From Pseudomonas serbica (lineage in GTDB: Bacteria; Pseudomonadota; Gammaproteobacteria; Pseudomonadales; Pseudomonadaceae): 64,000 bases of DNA. Below are positions 53,548 through 61,952 of this stretch, piece after piece. A program made the translations under genes and the position numbers. The notes under the pieces were generated by a model. The model was not told the DNA's origin and made no database searches. It saw nothing but the letters and a program-made list of their open reading frames with translations. The stretch's first letter is position 1; each line of letters starts with the position of its first letter. The stretch covers positions 62,001 to 126,000 of the forward strand of contig NZ_JAQIYM010000014.1 in NCBI RefSeq assembly GCF_028823535.1, read 5' to 3'.

Positions 53548-55542
53548 TCAACGCACAAGGTGCAAGAACTGCATGTGCCGTTCGTACTGATCGAGGATGT
53601 CGTTGATGATCTGTTCCTTGGTGTAGCCCACCAGATCGTAGTTCTGACTGCCCTCGCTCAAATGCACTTCGGCCCGGTAATAGCGACGGTTGTTAAGCTC
53701 CTTGGAGCCCATGCCACCCCGGGCAAACGACGGCGTAAAGTAGCCGCGCATCTGTACCTGGTAGATGAACGGGTGTTCGTCCCCATGGCCGATTTCCAGG
53801 CTGACGCTGTCATTGACCGGTTCCGGATGAGTCACGACGTTCAAGCCCTTTTCGATAAACACCGCAGACACCTCTTCGATGGCGGGGCGCACTGTCGAAT
53901 CGAGGAAGCGATACACCTCATCCCGCGACGGGAAATGCACCGCCTGGCTCAAGCGCTGACGCCAGCCACCGCGCCGCGAGCCGGACACCGGTGCCAGGGA
54001 ATGCATCTGCGCAATCTGCTTCTGCGACTCCAGATAAAACGCTTTATGCAGCCCCCACATCATCAACAGCAAAATCAGCGAGAACGGCAGCGAAGTCAGG
54101 ACCACGGCTGACTTCAAGGCATCGATGCTGCCGGAAAACAGCAGCGCGCTGGTCACCAGTGCAGTCATCGCGCCCCAGAACACCCGCAGCCATTTCGGCC
54201 CGTCTTCGTCGGGGTTGCCACCCTTGGCGGACAGCGTCGACAACACCACGGTGCCGGAGTCGGCGGAGGTGACGAAGAACACGAAGCTGATGAACACCGT
54301 GACCGCGATCACGGTCTTGCTCCAGGGGTAGGTTTCCAGCAGCAGGTAGAGGGTCATCGACGGGTTGTCGATGGCCGACATGCCCAGCGCCGTCATGCCG
54401 TGGTTGAGCACCTGGTCGATGGCGCTGTTGCCGAAGATCGACATCCACGCCAGGGTGAAGCCCAACGGAATCAGGAGCACGCCGAAGACGAACTCGCGGA
54501 TGGTCCGGCCACGGGAAATCCGCGCAATGAACAGGCCCACGAATGGCGACCACGCGATCCACCAGGCCCAGTAGAACACCGTCCAGCCACCCAGCCAGTC
54601 ACTGGGTTTGTCGTAGGCGTACAGGTCGAAACTCTTCATCGGCAAGGCGCCGAGGTAGTCGCCAACGTTCTGGATAAGGGTATTGAGCAGGTGCTGCGTG
54701 GGCCCGGCGAACAACACGAACAGCAGCAGCGCGCAGGCCAGCAGCATGTTGATGTCGGACATCACCCGCACGCCCTTGTCGACGCCGGACACCGCGACGA
54801 TGATCGCCGCCCCCATCATCAGCGTGATCAGGCCGACCTGAATCCACTGGGTGTGGGCAATGCCGAACAGGTAATCCAGGCCCGAGTTGAGGTGCAACAC
54901 GCCAAAACCCATGTCGGCCCCCAGACCGAACACAGTGGCGATGATGCCGAAGCCGTCTACCGCGTAACCAATGGGGCCGTTGATGCGTTTACCGATCAGC
55001 GGGTACAGCGCCGAGCGCAGGGCCAGCGGCAGGTTATGCCGGTAGGCGAAGTAGGCCAGCGCCATGCCGACAAAGGCGAACACGCCCCAGCCATGCAGGC
55101 CCCAGTGCAGGAACAGGATCTGCATCCCTTGGCGCGCCGCATCCGCCGTGCCGGCCTCGCCCTGGGGCGGTTGCAGCATATGGGTCAGGGGCTCGGACAC
55201 GCAGAAGAAAAACAGCGTGATGCTGATCCCGGCGGCGAACAACATGCCGGCCCAGGACAGATAACTGAATTCGGGCTCGTCGTGGTCGGCACCGAGTTTG
55301 ATCTTGCCGTAGCCCGATAACGCGGTGACCACCACGAAGACCAGATACAAGGTCATCGCCAGCATGTAGTACCAGCCAACCGTGTTGGCCGCCCAGTTTT
55401 GCGCCGCCAGCAACCAGGCGCCGGCCTGTTCGGGCATGGCAATGACCACGACGCCGAACAACAGAATGAAAGTCGCCGCGAAGTAGAACACCGGCGGATT
55501 CATGCGGACCAGGCCGCTTGGGGGAATGGACGATGCACTCAT
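53548..55542 (-). CDS. betT: Choline/betaine BCCT transporter BetT
   Basis: A 664-residue proton- or sodium-coupled choline-type transporter with 12 membrane segments. The BCCT signature WTVFYWAWWIAWSPFVGLF is present, with the Gly-rich GLGADMGFGVLHLN segment. The long soluble C-terminus (from ~500) is typical of BetT and tunes osmotic activity. Start at ATG 55542. No betI, betA or betB is nearby, but a BetI-like palindrome lies 92 bp upstream. Substrate (choline or betaine) is inferred from family. Confidence 0.93.
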   Translation of the reverse strand: MSASSIPPSGLVRMNPPVFYFAATFILLFGVVVIAMPEQAGAWLLAAQNWAANTVGWYYMLAMTLYLVFVVVTALSGYGKIKLGADHDEPEFSYLSWAGMLFAAGISITLFFFCVSEPLTHMLQPPQGEAGTADAARQGMQILFLHWGLHGWGVFAFVGMALAYFAYRHNLPLALRSALYPLIGKRINGPIGYAVDGFGIIATVFGLGADMGFGVLHLNSGLDYLFGIAHTQWIQVGLITLMMGAAIIVAVSGVDKGVRVMSDINMLLACALLLFVLFAGPTQHLLNTLIQNVGDYLGALPMKSFDLYAYDKPSDWLGGWTVFYWAWWIAWSPFVGLFIARISRGRTIREFVFGVLLIPLGFTLAWMSIFGNSAIDQVLNHGMTALGMSAIDNPSMTLYLLLETYPWSKTVIAVTVFISFVFFVTSADSGTVVLSTLSAKGGNPDEDGPKWLRVFWGAMTALVTSALLFSGSIDALKSAVVLTSLPFSLILLLMMWGLHKAFYLESQKQIAQMHSLAPVSGSRRGGWRQRLSQAVHFPSRDEVYRFLDSTVRPAIEEVSAVFIEKGLNVVTHPEPVNDSVSLEIGHGDEHPFIYQVQMRGYFTPSFARGGMGSKELNNRRYYRAEVHLSEGSQNYDLVGYTKEQIINDILDQYERHMQFLHLVR

Positions 55543-55633
55543 TGCAGGTGCACCTCGAAGGGGTCGATCGTGGCTGTAGAAATCGGACTCAGCAAAGGCA
55601 AGCCTCCTGTTGTGAGCGGGCAGCGAACCACCG

Positions 55634-55663
55634 GTTTAACTTGAATGAACGTTCAAGTTAAAC
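55634..55663. promoter_or_regulatory. 30-bp perfect-arm palindrome upstream of betT, BetI-like operator
   Basis: GTTTAACTTGAA (55634-55645) and TTCAAGTTAAAC (55652-55663) are perfect 12-bp arms around TGAACG. Symmetry, length and the TTGAA...TTCAA core fit a TetR-family operator such as that of BetI, the choline-responsive repressor. It lies upstream of betT. Confidence 0.55.
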
Positions 55664-55743
55664 ATGAATAGGGTGCTAAGGACTAATTCCAGGGCTCGAC
55701 GGTCGCTTTCCTACGCTAGCTCAAGGAAGGGCATGACGCGATC

Positions 55744-55870
55744 GCTCCCATGCTCTGCGTGGGAGTGCAGCCCGTGACGCTCTGCGTCACAGCGGTATCA
55801 AATTGGAGGTGGCGGTGCGGCGGGAACGCGGAGCGTCCCTTGAGGCATTCCCACGCGGAGCGTGGGAACG
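55744..55870. repeat. Compound palindromic repeat with three hairpins (GTGGGAACG type)
   Basis: Hairpins at 55744-55765, 55774-55790 (GTGACGCTCTGCGTCAC) and 55846-55870 (CATTCCCACGCGGAGCGTGGG). Same layout as 39132-39236. It fills most of the gap between betT and the serine acetyltransferase. Confidence 0.8.
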
Positions 55871-55887
55871 ATCAGGTGTACTGGGGC

Positions 55888-56814
55888 TTACTTCTGCGCC
55901 CCATCGTCCAGCTGCAGGTTGGCCTGGGTCAGGTTACTGCCCGCTGGCACGCTGCGGGTCAGCCAGACATTTCCGCCAATGGTCGAGCCCTTGCCAATGG
56001 TGATCCGCCCCAGAATCGTCGCCCCGGCGTAAATCACCACGTCGTCCTCGACGATCGGATGCCGCGCCTGGCCCTTCTGCAACTGGCCGTCTTCATCCGC
56101 TGGAAAACGCTTGGCCCCCAGGGTCACCGCCTGATAAATCCGCACCCGCTCGCCGATGATCGCGGTCTCGCCGATTACCACACCGGTCCCGTGGTCGATG
56201 AAGAAGCTGCGGCCGATCTGCGCGCCCGGGTGAATGTCGATGCCGGTAGCCGAATGGGCGATTTCTGCGCTTATCCGCGCCAGCAACGGCAGCCCTGCGC
56301 GATATAAATGGTGGGCCAGGCGATGGTGAATCACCGCCAGGATGCCGGGATAGCACAGCAGCACTTCATCGACGCTGCGTGCCGCCGGATCACCGTGATA
56401 GGCCGCCAGGACATCGGTGTCCAACAGGCTGCGCAGCCCCGGCAACGCAAGGGCGAAGTCCTGGATGATCTGAATGGTTTTCGCCTCGACCTCAGTGTCG
56501 GCCTGGGCGCTGTGGCGAGCGGCGTAGCGCAATTCAAGGCGTGCCTGGGCCAGCAACGCATTCAACGCCACATCGAGGGTGTGGCCGACGTAGAAATCCT
56601 CACTCTCTTCGCGCAAGTCCACCGGCCCCAGGCGCATCGGAAACAGCGCACCGCAGAGTGCCTCGAGAATGTCCGCCATGGCCGCCCGTGAGGGCAACTC
56701 GCGACCACCCTGCTCACCGCTGGCGCGGCCGTTCTGTGCACGCCACTGTTCACGTGCCGTGCGTAGCTGGCTGACGATGGTTTGCAATTGCCAATGGCTG
56801 GAACGCTCACTCAC
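55888..56814 (-). CDS. epsC: Serine O-acetyltransferase (EpsC/SrpH-like)
   Basis: Transfers acetyl from acetyl-CoA to serine to make O-acetylserine, the acceptor for sulfide in cysteine synthesis. A 308-residue protein with an N-terminal helical domain and a left-handed beta-helix of hexapeptide repeats (IDIHPGAQIGRSFFIDHGTGVVIG, key His in DHGTG). The EpsC type is longer than CysE. It is divergent from dcyD and the cystine importer genes, and the shared gap (56815-57004) probably carries control sites for both. Confidence 0.9.
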   Translation of the reverse strand: MSERSSHWQLQTIVSQLRTAREQWRAQNGRASGEQGGRELPSRAAMADILEALCGALFPMRLGPVDLREESEDFYVGHTLDVALNALLAQARLELRYAARHSAQADTEVEAKTIQIIQDFALALPGLRSLLDTDVLAAYHGDPAARSVDEVLLCYPGILAVIHHRLAHHLYRAGLPLLARISAEIAHSATGIDIHPGAQIGRSFFIDHGTGVVIGETAIIGERVRIYQAVTLGAKRFPADEDGQLQKGQARHPIVEDDVVIYAGATILGRITIGKGSTIGGNVWLTRSVPAGSNLTQANLQLDDGAQK

Positions 56815-57004
56815 GGTAAAAACTCCTCACGGGCGGCCGGACTGTCTGGCCGCACTGACGGCGATTACTTTACGGCAAGGCTTGCAAGCAAAATTAAGAA
56901 CCAATTGTGCTGTCGTAATTACAATCGGCTATAAGCGATTGGCGGTTGCCCCGACAAAGTGGCGTGCCTATAGTCCAGAGACCTTTCACCGCCAGTACGG
57001 ACCC

Positions 57005-57997
57005 ATGATCAAACAACAGCTTGCCCGCTTTAACCGTCTCGACCTGCTCAGTCAGCCCACCGCCCTGGAAAAACTCGATCGCCTGTCGGCCTGGCTCGGG
57101 CGCGACGTCTACATCAAACGCGATGACCTGACCCCGTTGGCGATGGGCGGCAACAAGCTGCGCAAACTCGAATACCTGGCGGCCGATGCCCTGGCCCAGG
57201 GCGCCGACACATTGATCACGGCCGGGGCGCTGCAGTCCAACCATGTACGCCAGACTGCTGCCATCGCGGCCAAGCTGGGTCTTGGCTGCGTGGCCCTGCT
57301 GGAAAACCCGCTGGGCACCGACGACGCCAACTATGTCGGCAACGGCAATCGGCTGTTGCTGGACCTGTTCGATGCCAAGGTTGAACTGGTCGAGAACCTG
57401 GATAACGCCGACGAGCAATTGCACTCCCTGGCCGCCCGCCTGCGCAGCAACGGCAAGAAGCCGTACCTGGTGCCGATCGGTGGCTCGAATGCGCTGGGCG
57501 CCCTGGGTTATGTACGAGCCGGGCTGGAACTGGCCGAGCAGATCAAGGACACCGGGCTGAATTTCGCCGCCGTCGTCCTCGCCTCGGGCAGCGCCGGAAC
57601 CCACAGCGGCCTGGCACTGGCGTTGAGCGAAGCATTGCCGGAACTGCCAGTCATTGGCGTCACGGTTTCGCGCAGTGATGAAGATCAGCGGCCAAAAGTC
57701 CAGGGCCTGGCCGAGCGTACCGCCGAGTTGCTGGGGGTGACATTACCGGAGAGCTTCAAGGTCGAGTTGTGGGACGAGTACTTCGCTCCGCGCTATGGCG
57801 AGCCCAACGCCGGCACGCTGGCAGCGGTGAAACTGTTGGCCGGCCAGGAAGGCCTGTTGCTGGACCCGGTCTACACTGGCAAGGCCATGGCGGGGTTGCT
57901 GGACGGGATCGGACGTTCGCGTTTCGATAAGGGGCCGATCATCTTCCTGCACACCGGTGGGGCGCCGGCGTTGTTTGCCTACACGAGCTTCTTGTAA
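57005..57997 (+). CDS. dcyD: D-cysteine desulfhydrase
   Basis: PLP enzyme that breaks D-cysteine into pyruvate, ammonia and sulfide. 330 residues. The PLP lysine lies in MGGNKLRKLEYL, with the substrate loop GALQSNHVRQTAA and the late HTGGAPALFAY. ATG at 57005 is used; the frame is open upstream to 56669 but that reads into the divergent epsC gene. It stands at the head of dcyD-tcyJLN, the order found in E. coli. Confidence 0.93.
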   Translation: MIKQQLARFNRLDLLSQPTALEKLDRLSAWLGRDVYIKRDDLTPLAMGGNKLRKLEYLAADALAQGADTLITAGALQSNHVRQTAAIAAKLGLGCVALLENPLGTDDANYVGNGNRLLLDLFDAKVELVENLDNADEQLHSLAARLRSNGKKPYLVPIGGSNALGALGYVRAGLELAEQIKDTGLNFAAVVLASGSAGTHSGLALALSEALPELPVIGVTVSRSDEDQRPKVQGLAERTAELLGVTLPESFKVELWDEYFAPRYGEPNAGTLAAVKLLAGQEGLLLDPVYTGKAMAGLLDGIGRSRFDKGPIIFLHTGGAPALFAYTSFL

Positions 57998-58034
57998 GGG
58001 CCAGGATCAAAAGATCGCAACCTGCGCCAGCTCC

Positions 58035-58062
58035 TGTAGGAGCTGGCTTGCCAGCGAAAGCG
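58035..58062. repeat. Single REP-like palindrome (TAGGAGCT family)
   Basis: Core GTAGGAGCTGGCTTGCCAGC; the same core as 32825-32848. It lies between dcyD and the cystine-binding-protein promoter. Confidence 0.7.
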
Positions 58063-58088
58063 GTCTATCAATCACATATGCAATTAAG

Positions 58089-58143
58089 AAATAATAAAAA
58101 TAGAATTTATTATTTTCTAATCTAAAAGCACCATCATATAGTC
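58089..58143 (+). promoter_or_regulatory. AT-rich dyad and promoter-like element of the cystine operon
   Basis: AAATAATAAA (58089-58098) and TTTATTATTT (58106-58115) form a perfect 10-bp dyad. Downstream, ATCATATAGTC (58133-58143) resembles ATCATTTAGTC at 46506 before tauA. It lies upstream of tcyJ. A CysB-type activator is a plausible binder; this is inference. Confidence 0.4.
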
Positions 58144-58267
58144 ACGCCGCAGGCGAATTTGCGACGAGACGCATAGGCTGCTTTAGGGCAGGATATCGCA
58201 GTCGTCCGAATCCCGAATTTGCCAACTTTCCTTAAGCGTCTTCCATAAGAAAACACAGGGGCTTGTC

Positions 58268-59068
58268 ATGAATTTTTCCGCACTACGTCGAAATCTGCTG
58301 GTGGGTTCGCTGGGCCTTGCACTCAGCGCCGGCTTGATTGGCCAGGCAGTGGCCGGTGAGCAACTGCAACAAATCAAGGACAAAGGCGTGATCAACGTCG
58401 GCCTGGAAGGCACCTACCCGCCGTTCAGTTTCGTCGACGCCGACGGCAAACTGACCGGCTTCGAAGTCGAATTCTCCGAAGCCCTGGCCAAAGAGCTGGG
58501 TGTGAAGGTCAAGCTGCAACCGACCAAATGGGACGGCATCCTCGCAGCCCTGGAATCCAAGCGTCTGGACGCCGTGATCAACCAGGTGACCATCTCCGAA
58601 GAGCGCAAGAAGAAGTATGACTTCTCCGAGCCCTACACCGTTTCCGGGATTCAGGCACTGGTACTGACCAAGAAAGCCGCCGAGCTGAACATCAAGTCCG
58701 CTGCCGACCTGGGTGGCAAGAAAGTCGGCGTCGGCCTGGGTACCAACTACGAGCAGTGGGTCAAAGCCAACGTGCCGACCGCTGACGTGCGCACCTACGA
58801 AGATGATCCGACCAAGTTCCAGGACCTGCGTGTCGGCCGTATCGACGCCATCCTGATCGACCGTCTGGCCGCATTGGAATATGCCAAGAAAGCCAAAGAC
58901 ACCACCGCCGCCGGTGAAGCGTTCTCCCGCCAGGAAGCCGGCATCGCCCTGCGCAAAGGCGAGCCTGAACTGCTGGCAGCCGTGAACAAGGCCATCGACA
59001 AGCTGCGCGCCGACGGCACGCTGAAAAAGCTTTCGGAAAAATACTTCAGCGCTGACGTCACTCAATAA
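58268..59068 (+). CDS. tcyJ: Cystine ABC transporter, periplasmic binding protein
   Basis: A 266-residue exported cystine-binding protein (FliY family). Signal peptide ends GQAVAG; the mature protein shows GVINVGLEGTYPPFSFVDADGK, the carboxylate Arg in TISEERKKKYDF and RIDAILIDRLAAL. ATG at 58268 follows AGGGG. It shares one base with the tcyL start. Confidence 0.94.
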   Translation: MNFSALRRNLLVGSLGLALSAGLIGQAVAGEQLQQIKDKGVINVGLEGTYPPFSFVDADGKLTGFEVEFSEALAKELGVKVKLQPTKWDGILAALESKRLDAVINQVTISEERKKKYDFSEPYTVSGIQALVLTKKAAELNIKSAADLGGKKVGVGLGTNYEQWVKANVPTADVRTYEDDPTKFQDLRVGRIDAILIDRLAALEYAKKAKDTTAAGEAFSRQEAGIALRKGEPELLAAVNKAIDKLRADGTLKKLSEKYFSADVTQ

Positions 59069-59733
59069 TGGAAGAAGCTTTTCAACTCGCACTGGACTCC
59101 CTGCCCTTCCTGCTCAAGGGAGCCTACTACACGGTCATCTTGAGCCTGGGCGGGATGTTCTTCGGCCTGGTGATGGGCTTCGGCCTGGCACTGATGCGCC
59201 TGTCGCGCTTCAAGCTGGTGAGCTGGATCGCCCGCATCTACGTGTCGTTCTTTCGCGGCACGCCGTTGCTGGTGCAACTGTTCGTGATCTATTACGGCCT
59301 GCCGCAATTGGGCATGGAACTCGACCCGCTGCCGGCGGCCCTGATTGGCTTCTCGCTGAACATGGCCGCCTACGCCTGTGAAATCCTGCGTTCGGCGATC
59401 AGTTCCATCGAGCGCGGCCAATGGGAGGCGGCTGCCAGTATCGGCATGACCCGTGCGCAAACCCTGCGCCGGGCCATCCTGCCGCAAGCCATGCGCACGG
59501 CATTGCCACCGCTGGGCAACAGCTTCATTTCGCTGGTCAAGGACACTGCTCTGGCTGCCACCATCCAGGTGCCGGAACTCTTCCGCCAGGCGCAACTGAT
59601 TACCGCCCGTACCTTCGAAGTGTTCACCATGTACCTTGCCGCCGCGCTGATCTACTGGGTCCTGGCCACGGTGCTGTCGCACCTGCAGAACCAGTTGGAA
59701 GCACGGGTCAACCGGCACGACCAGGAGTCCTGA
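59068..59733 (+). CDS. tcyL: Cystine ABC transporter, permease
   Basis: A 221-residue permease of the polar amino-acid type. Hydrophobic segments and the EAA loop (EAAASIGMTRAQTLRRAILPQA) are clear, as is FFRGTPLLVQLFVIYYGLP. A of its ATG is the last base of the tcyJ stop, so translation is coupled. Confidence 0.94.
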   Translation: MEEAFQLALDSLPFLLKGAYYTVILSLGGMFFGLVMGFGLALMRLSRFKLVSWIARIYVSFFRGTPLLVQLFVIYYGLPQLGMELDPLPAALIGFSLNMAAYACEILRSAISSIERGQWEAAASIGMTRAQTLRRAILPQAMRTALPPLGNSFISLVKDTALAATIQVPELFRQAQLITARTFEVFTMYLAAALIYWVLATVLSHLQNQLEARVNRHDQES

Positions 59734-59737
59734 CCCC

Positions 59738-60493
59738 ATGATTGTCGTGGAAAAACTGACAAAGCAGTTCAAGGGTCAAGTCGTGCTCAACGGCATCGAT
59801 CTGCAAGTGAAGGAAGGCGAGGTGGTGGCGATCATCGGCCCAAGCGGCTCGGGCAAGACCACCTTCCTGCGTTGCCTGAACTTCCTCGAGGAACCCACCA
59901 GCGGCCGGATCAAGGTCGGCGACATCGAGATCGATACCAGCCGCCCGCTGAACCAGCAACAGAGCCTGGTGCGTCGCTTGCGCCAGCACGTGGGTTTCGT
60001 GTTTCAGAACTTCAACCTGTTCCCCCACCGCACCGCCCTGGAAAACGTCATCGAAGGCCCGATCATCGTCAAGAAGATCGCGCACGCCGACGCCGTTGCC
60101 CTGGGTAAAAAGCTGCTGGCCAGGGTCGGCCTGGCAGGCAAGGAAGACGCTTACCCGCGCCGCCTTTCTGGTGGCCAGCAACAGCGTGTGGCCATTGCCC
60201 GCGCGCTGGCGATGGAACCGGAAGTGATCCTGTTCGACGAACCGACCTCGGCACTCGACCCGGAACTGGTGGGCGAAGTGCTGGCGACCATTCGCAGCCT
60301 TGCCGAAGAGAATCGCACCATGGTCATCGTCACCCACGAAATGGGCTTCGCCCGCGACGTGGCCAATCGCGTGGTGTTTTTCGACAAGGGCGTGATCGTC
60401 GAACAAGGCGAAGCGAAGGCGTTGTTTGCCAACCCCAAGGAAGAGCGCACGAAACAGTTTCTCAGCAAGTTCCTGAATAACGCCCATCCTTAA
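59738..60493 (+). CDS. tcyN: Cystine ABC transporter, ATP-binding protein
   Basis: A 251-residue ATPase. Walker A GPSGSGKTTFLR, Q-loop VFQNFNLFPH, signature LSGGQQQRVAIARALA and Walker B VILFDEPTSALDPE are present. It follows tcyL by 4 bp and completes the importer. A small hairpin (ACTTCCAT/ATGGAAGT, 60515-60532) follows the stop but has no T run. Confidence 0.94.
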   Translation: MIVVEKLTKQFKGQVVLNGIDLQVKEGEVVAIIGPSGSGKTTFLRCLNFLEEPTSGRIKVGDIEIDTSRPLNQQQSLVRRLRQHVGFVFQNFNLFPHRTALENVIEGPIIVKKIAHADAVALGKKLLARVGLAGKEDAYPRRLSGGQQQRVAIARALAMEPEVILFDEPTSALDPELVGEVLATIRSLAEENRTMVIVTHEMGFARDVANRVVFFDKGVIVEQGEAKALFANPKEERTKQFLSKFLNNAHP

Positions 60494-60514
60494 AAACTCT
60501 CGCAACATCGGTTA

Positions 60515-60803
60515 ACTTCCATGGATGGAAGTGCCACCCCTCCCTGTATAACCCCTTACCTTTACATAATTAAATGCATGCGCACGACAAGCACATCTTG
60601 TCAGCGCACTCGATACATATATGTATCGCGCAACAGTTTACCGACAGGGCACGCATGCGCATCGCGAACCGACAAATGGCTATAACCCCTTATAAAATGG
60701 CGCTCCGAGCAGGTAAATTCGACGTGCCGGAACGGTTTATTAACTTCAATGCGTAGGAGTTTTCTGAATAACATCCAATCTTCAACTTAACTAATCCATT
60801 CTA
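60515..60803. other. Non-coding region dense in dyads, including an 18-bp perfect palindrome
   Basis: Within 60515-60692: ACTTCCAT/ATGGAAGT (60515-60532), GACAAG/CTTGTC (60586-60602), the perfect palindrome CGATACATATATGTATCG (60611-60628), TATAACCCCTTA twice (60547-60558, 60681-60692) and GCATGCGCA twice (60576-60584, 60653-60661). The two repeated words flank the palindrome in mirrored order. No coding support. An operator cluster or a decayed element are both possible. Confidence 0.5.
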
Positions 60804-60833
60804 TTGACACCGACTCCAGCGCACTCTTATCTA
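60804..60833 (+). promoter_or_regulatory. Sigma-70-like promoter for the duplicated-domain protein gene
   Basis: TTGACA (60804-60809) and TATCTA (60828-60833) with an 18-bp spacer. It is about 115 bp upstream of the ATG at 60948. Confidence 0.5.
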
Positions 60834-60947
60834 GTCTCCTGCCAGCGGCACTGATCACGCCAAATCATTATTTAACATCAAAGTAATGAACGGTTTTGCT
60901 GTTGTTTCCCGAAACGGACTTCATTGCAAAACATCAAGGAGACTTCC

Positions 60948-61712
60948 ATGACAAGCACCTCAAACAAAATAGAACTTGCCGCCCCGACACTGGCGCAATC
61001 TCACAAGGCCGGGATCAACCTCGCCTCGGCGGCGCACCTGCTGATCGAGGTGCCGCCCTACCCCGGGATGGATGAAGGCGACCTGATCGAACTGTTCTGG
61101 GACAACTGCTACGTCGCCTCCAGGGCCCTCAAGACCAACGAGATTGGCCAACCCGTTCAACTACGGGTACCCGAGAGTTTTATCGCCAGTGGAGCTTCTC
61201 GCATTCACTATCGGATCATGCAGATAGGACAAGCCCCGATTGTCTCGCCCGCCCGGCGCGTTCAATCCAAACTCGAGTGCCCTGGTGGCCAGCCAACTGC
61301 GCTGAGTGGCGACGAGAACCAGAGCCTGGCTCCGGTAAAACTTCCCGAAACGATTCGTCGGCAAGGGGTGAACCCCAACCAGATCAAGCGCGGCGTGCCC
61401 GTGACCATCGAGCCATACCTGAACATGGCTGCCGATGACGAAATCACCTTGCGCTGGGGCGATGCCCGCATGGATTTGCCGCCACTGAAGGCGAGTGATG
61501 TGGGCCAGCCGATTCAGGTCTGGGTGCCACCGGCGATCATTCTGGAAGCCGGCGAAGACCTGCGCCTGGAGGTGACTTACTGCATCCTCGACCGTGTCGG
61601 TAACAACTCGCGCTGGGCGCCAGCACGCCATCTGAAAATCGGCTGCGCCAATCCTTACCTGAGAATCCCAAAGAAAGAACTGCTTAAGGCCGCTGAAAGC
61701 CGCAGCCGATAA
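60948..61712 (+). CDS. Hypothetical protein with two copies of an Ig-like domain
   Basis: A 254-residue soluble protein without a signal peptide. Two similar halves are visible: residues about 28-100 and 148-235, each with a beta-rich pattern and the shared words (I/V)GQP(I/V)Q and PARR/PARH (VGQPIQVWVPPAI against IGQPVQLRVPESF; PARRVQSK against PARHLKIG). The duplication resembles stacked Ig-like domains as in large Pseudomonas adhesins, but no adhesin or secretion motif is present. ATG at 60948 follows AAGGAG; an ATG eight codons earlier is weaker. Function unknown; low-similarity duplicate is clear to the eye. Confidence 0.8.
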   Translation: MTSTSNKIELAAPTLAQSHKAGINLASAAHLLIEVPPYPGMDEGDLIELFWDNCYVASRALKTNEIGQPVQLRVPESFIASGASRIHYRIMQIGQAPIVSPARRVQSKLECPGGQPTALSGDENQSLAPVKLPETIRRQGVNPNQIKRGVPVTIEPYLNMAADDEITLRWGDARMDLPPLKASDVGQPIQVWVPPAIILEAGEDLRLEVTYCILDRVGNNSRWAPARHLKIGCANPYLRIPKKELLKAAESRSR

Positions 61713-61749
61713 AAGCTCCTGCGGGAGCTGCCGCAGGGTGCGAGCTTTT
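61711..61749 (+). terminator. Terminator after the duplicated-domain gene
   Basis: AAAAGCTC (61711-61718) pairs with GAGCTTTT (61742-61749), with an inner CTGCGG/CCGCAG stem. Confidence 0.65.
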
Positions 61750-61763
61750 GACCTTCTATACAT

Positions 61764-61780
61764 ATTCCTAAAAGTTAGTT
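61764..61780 (+). promoter_or_regulatory. Motif shared with the tau promoter, upstream of the sfnB-like genes
   Basis: ATTCCTAAAAGTTAGTT; its first 14 bases match 12 of 14 at 46473-46486. It lies within an AT-rich stretch (61755-61815) before the leader ORF. A sulfur-starvation activator site is inferred. Confidence 0.35.
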
Positions 61781-61883
61781 CAAAAATAATTTATACACGT
61801 TTAGGGTATATAAACCGGACCACCGGACATTCTTGTTTTCGTTCGCCGCACCCCGCGGCGTTTCCATGAGATGTGAGGTAGGT

Positions 61884-61952
61884 ATGGTCCGGAACACAAT
61901 CACCCCAGTGCAGATCGCCAGGGCATTGCGTGTAGCCAAGGAGCGGCACTGA
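61884..61952 (+). CDS. 22-residue leader ORF overlapping the first sfnB-like gene
   Basis: ATG at 61884 has GAGGTAGG directly upstream. It encodes MVRNTITPVQ...RVAKERH (22 residues) and its TGA overlaps the next ATG as TGATG. The ribosome site is stronger than chance, so it may be a translated leader or coupling peptide. No Cys or sulfur-amino-acid run is present except the initiator Met. It could also be accidental, as AAGGAG within it can serve the next gene. Confidence 0.45.
   Translation: MVRNTITPVQIARALRVAKERH

Noticed and set aside
56968..56975. CTATAGTC before dcyD as a fourth copy of the TAGTC promoter word
   Set aside because: TATAGTC-like sequences are also found before unrelated genes (32440, 60828), so it is probably a common -10 context rather than a sulfur signal.
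56669..57004. N-terminal extension of dcyD
   Set aside because: It reads through the divergent epsC gene and its promoter; the known family start is at 57005.
60574..60756. A 60-codon frame in the cystine/orphan gap
   Set aside because: No ribosome site, no coding bias, and it runs over the palindrome and repeated words.
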